DNA from: JAIYDQ01 sp031411055
GTDB lineage: Bacteria > Planctomycetota > Planctomycetia > Pirellulales > Pirellulaceae
Direction of reading: 5' to 3'
Length of the DNA: 8,546 nt
Assembly (NCBI GenBank): GCA_031411055.1
Contig: JANOAI010000302.1
Coordinates: forward strand, 1-8,546
Shown here: piece after piece, positions 1 to 5,083 of the stretch
Numbering within the stretch: the first letter of the stretch is position 1
How the letters are laid out: every line of letters begins with the position of its first letter
Made by a program: the position numbers and the translations under genes
Notes under the pieces: generated by a model
What the model was told of the DNA's origin: nothing
The model's input: only the letters and a program-made list of their open reading frames with translations
The model's database searches: none

Positions 1-942
1 GTCGCGACAAATGTTGTTTCGTGCGAGAATGTCTCCCCCGTAGGTGCTCGACGATAGATTGGCGTTAACGAAACCTTCGGCGGTATTTGGCTGTGCGATC
101 GTAACCGTAGATTCCTGTCGAGTTGGATCCGCTCGAAGAAAATTGAGGACGATTACGGAATTACGATTTTGATTGGTACTCAGTCCAACGTCGTTGTCAC
201 CTGAATCAAACATGCGGACGAGCATGCCGCGGCTTTGGCAATCATCAAACCAAAGTCCAATTTCACCTCGAATTCCATTCGACGAATCGGACCCAACCTG
301 GCTCCCGCCGAACAAGCTTCGGCGATCGGGGTCGGTTGACAGACCAATAGCCCCCGGACCAAGTGTCGTGCTGCTACTCGTCGAAACCATTATTGGCAAA
401 AACTGTCCGGAGCCCCAAAAGGAAGCTGCTTGGGCACGAAAATAGAGTCGTCGAGATAGTTGGGCCAGTGGCGAGCAGGGATCAAGATTGAAACCAAAGC
501 CGCAACCGCCGAAGCCTAAGACATGCATGCGGTCCTCGCATCCGCCCGAACATGCTCCATCGCAATCGATGGTACCCGACGCGGCCGCATCCCAGCCATC
601 CGATGTGCTCTCTTCGACGAACGATTCAGCAGGCTGACTGTATCGAACACTTGGCGCAGCCGTTCGAACGGAGTTGGAGTTCGACTGGCAATTGGGACAA
701 CTTGCTTGAACAATGACGTCGACTTCGCCATCATCGTTCGTTGCGTCATTCGACTCATAGCTAGCCGAAACGACTTCGGAACGGATCGCTTTGACAGGTT
801 TCGACGCATTCGTTCGACGGGTACTGGTTTGCGCAAACGAAAAGTCGGGACAGCCGACGGCGATGCTAGCCAATGCAAGTACGAGCGTTCGTTGAAACAA
901 ATTTGGATGAATGATGGATAGTGCGGTTCGAAATGATGGCAT
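1..942 (-). CDS. BBP7-family outer-membrane beta-barrel protein, N-terminal part (runs off the left edge)
   Basis: An uninterrupted 314-codon frame runs from an ATG at 942 to the window edge, so the C-terminus is missing. The start is supported by AGGGGG at 948-953, five bases upstream; an overlapping ATG at 947 is in another frame and has no room for a ribosome site. Residues 1-38 look like a secretion signal (hydrophobic LVLALASIAVG, then SFAQ). Residues 39-150 are a Ser/Asn/Asp-rich linker with clustered cysteines: C82 and C85 (SCPNCQ), then C127, C131 and C135. From about residue 165 come blocks typical of the planctomycete BBP7 beta-barrel family: LYFRAQAASFWGSGQFLPIMV, a Gly-rich turn, SLFGGSQVGSDSSNGIRGEI and GLWFDDCQSRGMLVRMF. 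By family analogy the product is exported and embedded in the outer membrane; its function is unknown. The family call is from remembered sequence patterns; the reading frame itself is certain. Confidence 0.82.
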   Translation of the reverse strand, partial: MPSFRTALSIIHPNLFQRTLVLALASIAVGCPDFSFAQTSTRRTNASKPVKAIRSEVVSASYESNDATNDDGEVDVIVQASCPNCQSNSNSVRTAAPSVRYSQPAESFVEESTSDGWDAAASGTIDCDGACSGGCEDRMHVLGFGGCGFGFNLDPCSPLAQLSRRLYFRAQAASFWGSGQFLPIMVSTSSSTTLGPGAIGLSTDPDRRSLFGGSQVGSDSSNGIRGEIGLWFDDCQSRGMLVRMFDSGDNDVGLSTNQNRNSVIVLNFLRADPTRQESTVTIAQPNTAEGFVNANLSSSTYGGDILARNNICRD

Positions 943-947
943 AGCAT

Positions 948-953
948 CCCCCT
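948..953 (-). promoter_or_regulatory. Ribosome binding site of the BBP7-family gene
   Basis: AGGGGG on the minus strand lies five bases before the ATG at 942. It decides between that ATG and the out-of-frame ATG at 947, which it directly abuts. Confidence 0.6.
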
Positions 954-962
954 GAACGATTC

Positions 963-986
963 AAAAAAACCAAAGGGCTTTGCCGG
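963..986 (-). terminator. Possible weak intrinsic terminator downstream of selO
   Basis: Read on the minus strand, selO is followed after about 95 bases by CCGGCAAAGCCCTTTGG and then TTTTTTT (A run at 963-969 on the plus strand). The T run is convincing, but the stem is short (CAAA/TTTG around GCCC) with weaker alternatives using the neighbouring GCCG/CGGC. It sits between selO and the BBP7 gene on the same strand, where termination would make sense. The remaining spacer at 987-1080 shows nothing else I can support. Confidence 0.3.
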
Positions 987-1080
987 TTAGATCGGCCGTT
1001 CGGGTCGCAGGGGTTGAGTAAACCTGGCAAACTTTGTTAGTCAGTCGCTCACAATTCGATGTGAAATGGGCGACTTTTGC

Positions 1081-2565
1081 TCAAGTACCGCAATAGGTCT
1101 GGTACACGTGCTCGGTCGGCGAGGGTGCGGTACGGTATCGCCCATCTTCGGAAGTCTCGCTAAACGGGGCTGCAAGAACTTCAAGCAGCTTCTCTACAAA
1201 CGAATAGTCCGCCTGCTCTGTCGCTGCTTCGAGAGCCTCTTCAACGAGATGATTCCGCGGGATAACGGCCGGGTTAATGGCTTGCATTTGCTTGACGGCG
1301 TCGGCTTTGGCAACGGCATTTCGACCGAGACGATCTTGCCATTTCGAATACCAAGCTTGGAACGCCTCTGCCTGATACTTTTTCTCGTTGGCAAGCGACT
1401 CGGTCGAGAGATCTCGAAACGTATTCGTAAAGTCGGACTGGGTTTGATGCATCCAGGCTAGCAACGCTTCGATGAGCTCTCGATCCGCGTCTTCTTCCGA
1501 GATGAGCCCAAGCTTGAGACGCATCCCTGATAGCCAATAATGTTGATATACATCTGGAAAAGTATGGACGGCTTGCGTTGCAATCGCGATTGATTTTTCA
1601 CGATCGGAATCAAGTAAGGGCAAGAGAGCTTCAGCGAATCGCGCTATATTCCATTGACCGATTTTGGGTTGATTGCCATAAGCGTACCGTCCATACGAGT
1701 CGATAGAACTGAAGACCGTATTGGGATCATAGGCATCCATAAAGGCACAGGGTCCATAATCAATCGTCTCACCGGAGATGGCCACATTGTCGGTGTTCAT
1801 GACACCGTGAACAAAACCGATTTGTTGCCATTGCGCAATCAACGAGGCTTGGCGTTGAATCACCGCTTTTAGAAGATGCAGGTAACGCTCGGGCTTGTTA
1901 CCAATTTCGGGATAGTGACGAGCGATTGCGTAGTCGGCTAAGACCTGAAGTCCGTTTACATCTTCTCGGCCAGCAAAATATTCGAAGGTCCCGACACGGA
2001 TATGGCTAGCTGCAATACGGGTTAAAATGGCTCCTGGCAAAGTGGAATCGCGATAAACTGGTTCACCCGTCGTCACCACAGCGAGGCTTCTCGTCGTGGG
2101 TACGCCCAGTCGAAACATGGCTTCGCTGATAATGTATTCTCGCAGCATCGGCCCTATGGCGGCTCGACCATCGCCGCGTCGTGAGAAAGGTGTCTGGCCA
2201 GAGCCCTTCAATTGAACATCAAACAATTGGCCGGATGGAGTTCGTTGTTCGCCAAGCAAGATAGCGCGACCATCGCCGAGCATAGTAAAGCCGCCGTATT
2301 GATGTCCGGCATAGGCCTGGGCAATGGGTTCGGAACCTTCGAGGAGGCGATTTCCCGAAAAGATCGCCACGGCTTCTTCGTCCCAGTCATGGAGGTTCAG
2401 GCCGAGGCTTTTTGCAAGCGGATGGTTCAATGCAACCAACTTCGGCGCTCGCACTGGAACTGGATTCACGCGGGCCGAAAATGCTTCCGGCAGTTGCGCA
2501 TAGGTGTTTTCTAGCCGCCACCCTCGGTCGGTTGTGGCGTTGCCGGATACGCTCGGTTTTTGCAT
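1081..2565 (-). CDS. selO: SelO/YdiU family protein adenylyltransferase (UPF0061)
   Basis: The 494-residue product matches the usual length of bacterial SelO, a pseudokinase-fold enzyme that transfers AMP from ATP to Ser, Thr or Tyr of target proteins, linked to oxidative-stress responses. Visible family blocks are IAQAYAGHQYGGF (81-93), DVQLKGSGQTPFSRRGDGRA (116-135), LREYIISEAMFRLGVPTTRS (141-160), HGVMNTDN (253-260) with the putative catalytic D259 and N260, and the metal-binding D269 in DYGP. The protein ends YCGT (C492), the counterpart of the C-terminal Cys or Sec of SelO proteins. The start at 2565 is preferred because GAGGA lies four bases upstream and the product then begins like other SelO proteins; an upstream in-frame ATG at 2670 would add 35 residues unlike the family. 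It stands alone, with no partner gene on either side. Family assignment is very secure; the physiological targets cannot be inferred. Confidence 0.95.
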   Translation of the reverse strand: MQKPSVSGNATTDRGWRLENTYAQLPEAFSARVNPVPVRAPKLVALNHPLAKSLGLNLHDWDEEAVAIFSGNRLLEGSEPIAQAYAGHQYGGFTMLGDGRAILLGEQRTPSGQLFDVQLKGSGQTPFSRRGDGRAAIGPMLREYIISEAMFRLGVPTTRSLAVVTTGEPVYRDSTLPGAILTRIAASHIRVGTFEYFAGREDVNGLQVLADYAIARHYPEIGNKPERYLHLLKAVIQRQASLIAQWQQIGFVHGVMNTDNVAISGETIDYGPCAFMDAYDPNTVFSSIDSYGRYAYGNQPKIGQWNIARFAEALLPLLDSDREKSIAIATQAVHTFPDVYQHYWLSGMRLKLGLISEEDADRELIEALLAWMHQTQSDFTNTFRDLSTESLANEKKYQAEAFQAWYSKWQDRLGRNAVAKADAVKQMQAINPAVIPRNHLVEEALEAATEQADYSFVEKLLEVLAAPFSETSEDGRYRTAPSPTEHVYQTYCGT

Positions 2566-2569
2566 AGAT

Positions 2570-2574
2570 TCCTC
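2570..2574 (-). promoter_or_regulatory. Ribosome binding site that sets the selO start
   Basis: GAGGA on the minus strand is four bases from the ATG at 2565. No comparable site precedes the longer in-frame start at 2670, so the shorter product is favoured. Confidence 0.65.
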
Positions 2575-2645
2575 GAAAGCCCCGTGGGAAGCGAACAACT
2601 CCAATCCTAGAGAATCTTCTGAAAGAAACCAGCGCATCCATGTCA

Positions 2646-2661
2646 TCGAACCCAAGTTCGA
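2646..2661. repeat. Small perfect hairpin in the presumed selO leader
   Basis: TCGAAC and GTTCGA form 6-bp perfect arms around a 4-base loop. It lies about 80 bases upstream of the selo start. It could be an operator-like dyad or an mRNA hairpin, or may be chance. Confidence 0.3.
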
Positions 2662-2698
2662 CTGCCCCAAAATCTGCCAAACGGGATAATTGCATTGA

Positions 2699-2769
2699 TA
2701 ACACGACGCGCAAGCGAGTGGCTTTCTTGAGCTTTCGATAGCCCAACCACTCGCTTGCGCGTCGTGTTA
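2699..2769. repeat. Perfect 23-bp inverted repeat with 25-base spacer (REP-like palindrome)
   Basis: The left arm (2699-2721) begins taacacgacgcgcaagcgag and the right arm (2747-2769) is its exact reverse complement, ending gcgcgtcgtgtta. The spacer at 2722-2746 contains gctttc twice. Such a long GC-rich stem would form a very stable hairpin in RNA or single-stranded DNA. It lies after the stop of the Trm112-like gene and upstream of selO, both transcribed leftward. On the minus strand no T run follows; on the plus strand atcggttttt follows the stem. I recall similar GCGCAAGCGAGTG palindromes scattered between genes in Pirellulaceae genomes, which suggests a dispersed REP-type element, but no second copy lies in this window. 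The rest of the 2566-2897 gap shows no gene I can support. Confidence 0.85.
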
Positions 2770-2897
2770 ATCGGTTTTTCACTAGTCGACGCCGTTTTCT
2801 TGCGGGTCCGATGGCTTGCGATTGATTTCAGAAATCCCCCGACAAGCCGATTTACTAGCATTACTAGGAAAAATCGAGCTTAAAGTTTCGTTTGGCT

Positions 2898-3206
2898 TTA
2901 CACGGGTGTCTGAGGTTCGAGCGAAATGGCATCATCGGGGATCAAACTAGGTATTCCACGCCGAATGGGGTAGAGCCAGCGCTGATCGGGAGTGAGTAGG
3001 CCTTGCGATGGAATTTCGGAAACGCTAATTCCATTCTTTGATCGCAAAAGTCCTTTCGCCGCTAATTCCTTAAGCCGATCGATTACCGAGCTCGGAGCCA
3101 ATTGGAACCGCTGTTTCGTAATCGGACAGCGTATCAAAGGGAGTAGCCACGATGGGATTTCGGCTTCGTCAGAACCGAGCAAATTGGAACTCATGTTCGT
3201 CGCCAT
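2898..3206 (-). CDS. Trm112/UPF0434-like small protein lacking the usual zinc cysteines
   Basis: The 102-residue product has the Trm112/UPF0434 layout: an entry block LLPLIRCPITKQRFQL (21-36), a variable middle, and the hallmark RWLYPIRRGIPSLIPDDA (76-93), comparable to the YPIRDGIPVML segment of YcaR-type proteins. Typical members carry CPxC near the start and often a further cysteine; here only C27 is present, with Thr at the second position (CPIT) and no later Cys, so a zinc site is unlikely. The middle, residues 38-72, is longer than in YcaR. Trm112-like proteins are small partners, classically of methyltransferases; no methyltransferase gene is adjacent here, so its partner is unknown. 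The start could be the ATG at 3206 or the in-frame ATG at 3194; neither has a good ribosome site. It is divergent from the secreted-protein gene that starts 57 bases away. Confidence 0.7.
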   Translation of the reverse strand: MATNMSSNLLGSDEAEIPSWLLPLIRCPITKQRFQLAPSSVIDRLKELAAKGLLRSKNGISVSEIPSQGLLTPDQRWLYPIRRGIPSLIPDDAISLEPQTPV

Positions 3207-3263
3207 GATTGATCGGACAGGTCTTTCGATTAGAAGGATAGGACTCGCGAGAATATCAACAAC
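3207..3263. promoter_or_regulatory. Divergent intergenic spacer, presumably containing both promoters
   Basis: The 57 bases separate two genes transcribed away from each other, so at least part of each promoter should lie here or inside the opposite gene's 5' end. I see no clear -35/-10 pair. The placement is inferred from gene orientation only. Confidence 0.35.
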
Positions 3264-4523
3264 ATGTGCATTGTAGATTCAATCGTCTGTTTTCGAAAAC
3301 GCTGTTTCTTGGCACCGATTTTTGTATCGGTTTGGTTCTGGTGCGCTACATCGAATTCCTTGTTTGGGCAAATGTTGCTAACGCACGGCGTGACCCCCAA
3401 TTCGAATGCTCCTCCCAACAGCCAGTTCATGGGAAGCTTTATTGATCCCAGAGATGGCCGGCAGTATGACCGATATATGACCTATGAATCGGTTCCTGCT
3501 CCTCGGACCGAATTCGAAGAAAAAGTCGAAAAGCGCTGGGTTCCGCATATGGTGACTGAAAATATGCAGGTTCCTCAAACACAATACGTTCCATATGTTC
3601 AGCTCCAACCGCAAACCCAATTCGCCAACGATTGGAACCCGTTCACACCGGCTCAGCCAACCGTTGTTTACGCTCCGGTTACGCAATATCAGCCAGTCAC
3701 CCAAGTGACCACGCAGCCGGTTCAGCAACTCAAATACGTTGAGCAAGAGTTCAAAGTCGTTGTGCCCAAGGTTGTTCAATCGACCCAAGCAGTCAGTAAA
3801 TTCGTCGATGTCGAGAGAAAATATTTCGAATCGAATGCTCAAGGGTCTGCCCAGCAAGCTGGCGGTGCGATGCAGAATGCGGCTGATTTAGCGATGGCGA
3901 ATCGCAACTTCAACGGAAGCAACTATGCCTTGCGGTCGATTGATCCTTGGTATGGTCCGATGTCGCCGAGCTATCCGTACTCGCCCTATGGCAGTCGCGT
4001 TGCGGCCGCGATGAACTCACCGTACGCCTATTCGGCGGCTTTCAATCCAGCCCTCAATCCGGGCGGGGGAACGGCGGTGCTTCCAATGAATCCCATGCAG
4101 TATTCGGGTTACGGTACGGCCCCACTTCCGATCACCTACTCGCCGAATGTCTATCAAGCTCCATACAGTATGAATGCGGCCTATCCGAGTGGCAATCTAT
4201 ATGCTGCAACGCGGCCGATGGCACAGTGGCCTGCTTGGAGCTACAACCAAGCTCCGCTCTTCTCGCAGGGATTGTTTCGACAGAATCAGAATGTCGGTTT
4301 AGCCTCGGTTCCAGTCGCTGGGACGATGTACCCAAACACTCAATACTATCCGAGCGCGAACTATGCATCGGTTGCGAACCAATCGCCGGCGAATAGCACG
4401 CTTCGCCCGTCGACAGCACCGCTCTATCCGCCATCCAACAACACCAATTGGAACAATTTAAGTTCGCTCCCAATCTACCGCGATCCTGCCCAAGTTGGAT
4501 TACCGGCGACCGTGCTTCGATAG
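3264..4523 (+). CDS. Secreted Tyr/Pro/Gln/Asn-rich low-complexity protein, planctomycete type, function unknown
   Basis: The 419-residue product starts at the only usable ATG, since an in-frame stop lies at 3231-3233. Residues 1-36 look like a signal peptide: RKR at 11-13, a hydrophobic stretch CFLAPIFVSVWFWC, and FGQ near the probable cleavage site. Residues 50-115 hold DPRDGRQYDRYMTYESVPAP and KRWVPHMVTENMQVPQTQYV, followed by short degenerate repeats of VPYVQ, APVTQYQPVTQ and TTQPVQQ (109-154). A charged, possibly helical stretch with KYVEQEFKVVVPKVVQ and VERKYFES spans about 157-190. From about 225 to the end it is very rich in Tyr, Pro, Ser, Asn and Ala (PSYPYSPYGS, PYAYSAAFNP, YPNTQYYPSANYASV) and is probably disordered. 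Repeats of this VPxVQ kind occur in secreted planctomycete proteins, as far as I recall; no enzymatic motif is visible. A cell-surface or periplasmic structural role is an inference only. Confidence 0.75.
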   Translation: MCIVDSIVCFRKRCFLAPIFVSVWFWCATSNSLFGQMLLTHGVTPNSNAPPNSQFMGSFIDPRDGRQYDRYMTYESVPAPRTEFEEKVEKRWVPHMVTENMQVPQTQYVPYVQLQPQTQFANDWNPFTPAQPTVVYAPVTQYQPVTQVTTQPVQQLKYVEQEFKVVVPKVVQSTQAVSKFVDVERKYFESNAQGSAQQAGGAMQNAADLAMANRNFNGSNYALRSIDPWYGPMSPSYPYSPYGSRVAAAMNSPYAYSAAFNPALNPGGGTAVLPMNPMQYSGYGTAPLPITYSPNVYQAPYSMNAAYPSGNLYAATRPMAQWPAWSYNQAPLFSQGLFRQNQNVGLASVPVAGTMYPNTQYYPSANYASVANQSPANSTLRPSTAPLYPPSNNTNWNNLSSLPIYRDPAQVGLPATVLR

Positions 4524-4582
4524 TTATTCTTATGATTGGTCGATGAACATAACCCTTCTTCGTTAGCAACTTACTCCATTCG

Positions 4583-4598
4583 CTTCGAGACGAAGGGG
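4583..4598 (+). promoter_or_regulatory. Ribosome binding site of the lipoprotein gene, partly inside a small hairpin
   Basis: AAGGGG at 4593-4598 ends three bases before the ATG at 4602 and decides this start over the upstream in-frame ATG at 4536. CTTCG (4583-4587) and CGAAG (4591-4595) form a 5-bp stem that covers the first half of the site, which might damp translation. Confidence 0.4.
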
Positions 4599-4601
4599 CA
4601 C

Positions 4602-4763
4602 ATGACACGATTCGCAAGCTTATCGATGGTTCTCGTGTTAGCCTGCGGCGGGTGCAACGCGTTGAAATCTCGCTACGCGATGAGCGATCCAGAGTTCGCG
4701 GAAAAATATGCGAAGGGAGCCCCACGGTGGTCTGATGAAAATGTGGGAATCTATTGTCCTTAG
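4602..4763 (+). CDS. Very small putative lipoprotein with a MSDPEFAEKY block
   Basis: The 53-residue product starts at an ATG with AAGGGG just upstream; a longer form from the ATG at 4536 would bury the signal sequence behind 22 polar residues. Residues 1-18 resemble a lipoprotein signal: MTR, hydrophobic FASLSMVLVLA, then CGGC. VLAC at 12-15 is a passable lipobox, with C18 as a second candidate. The mature part contains SRYAMSDPEFAEKYAKGAP (24-42) and then only WSDENVGIYCP. I recall longer planctomycete proteins with a similar D-P-x-[YF]-A-x-K-Y-A-x-G-A block right after a lipoprotein signal, so this copy could be truncated; that is inference. It follows the Tyr/Pro/Gln protein on the same strand after 78 bases and may share its transcript. 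Repeat-rich sequence starts 35 bases after the stop. Confidence 0.55.
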   Translation: MTRFASLSMVLVLACGGCNALKSRYAMSDPEFAEKYAKGAPRWSDENVGIYCP

Positions 4764-4798
4764 GCGAATTGCGCAAGGCAATGTTATTACGAACTTTT

Positions 4799-4843
4799 CT
4801 CCCTTCGCCCCCGTCTTCGGGGGAGAAGGGTCGGGGATGAGGG
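4799..4843 (-). repeat. C/G-rich intergenic repeat, copy 1 (minus orientation), with internal hairpin
   Basis: Read on the minus strand the element begins ccctcatccccgaccctt followed by ctccc. It is the same unit as the copy at 4937-4980 in opposite orientation. It contains a hairpin at 4801-4830: cccttcgccccc pairs with gggggagaaggg around gtcttc, with one mismatch. No T run follows on the plus strand, so it is not a canonical intrinsic terminator, but it lies in a convergent spacer and may still stop transcription. Confidence 0.7.
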
Positions 4844-4936
4844 GGCTGTGGGAATCGTATCCAACACTCCTTAATAGCCAAGGAAGTACTCGGTTATCCA
4901 GTGTAGACGGAGGTTGTATGCATCACCCGATTTCAG

Positions 4937-4980
4937 CCCTCACCCCCGACCCCTCTCCCATAAGAATGGGCGAGGGGAGG
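4937..4980 (+). repeat. C/G-rich intergenic repeat, copy 2 (plus orientation), with internal hairpin
   Basis: The element begins ccctcacccccgacccctct and ends cgaggggagg. Its first 23 bases match copy 1 on the opposite strand with two differences. The hairpin at 4950-4977 pairs cccctctccca with tgggcgagggg around taagaa, with one mismatch at the same relative place in the stem as in copy 1. Related CCCTCACCCCCGRCCCCTCTCCC units are, from memory, widespread in intergenic DNA of several bacterial groups. Confidence 0.7.
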
Positions 4981-5083
4981 AAATATTCTCGGGTATATTT
5001 GCGGATGATTAAGCACCATTTTCATCAGGCCAGCAACACGGTCGGATATTCTTAGCAAAGCTAAACAAGCGATCGACGCGAAT

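Larger units (their letters stand above)
4764..5083. other. Gene-free convergent spacer holding an inverted repeat pair
   Basis: The 320 bases between the lipoprotein stop and the xseA stop contain two inverted copies of a C/G-rich repeat separated by 93 bases. The frames that cross it are built from the repeats themselves and show no recognisable protein. In particular, no xseB (exonuclease VII small subunit) frame follows xseA. The stretch from 4981 to 5083 shows nothing further I can name. Confidence 0.6.

Noticed and set aside
516..947. A 143-residue minus-strand frame starting MLCHHFEPH, with a 132-residue plus-strand frame at 523-921.
   Set aside because: Both overlap the BBP7 gene in other frames. 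The BBP7 frame has a signal peptide, recognisable barrel blocks and a better placed ribosome site.
2699..2769. The long inverted repeat as an ordinary intrinsic terminator.
   Set aside because: Both neighbouring genes that could use it are on the minus strand, where no T run follows the stem; the short T run is on the plus-strand side, where no gene ends.
2387..2782. A 131-residue minus-strand frame that begins at the 23-bp inverted repeat, and a 72-residue one at 2643-2861.
   Set aside because: Their sequence derives from the palindrome and from an alternate frame of selO; no domain, no ribosome site, and arginine-rich composition typical of spurious frames.
4132..4881. A 249-residue minus-strand frame.
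   Set aside because: It is antisense to the Tyr/Pro/Gln protein, the lipoprotein and repeat copy 1; no signal, motif or sensible composition.
4799..4980. The two C/G-rich repeats as the start of a CRISPR array or insertion-sequence ends.
   Set aside because: Only two copies exist, in opposite orientation, with no regular spacers, no transposase and no visible target-site duplication.
4708..5055. A 115-residue plus-strand frame across the convergent spacer.
   Set aside because: Most of it is translated repeat DNA (both C/G-rich copies), and it overlaps the lipoprotein in another frame.
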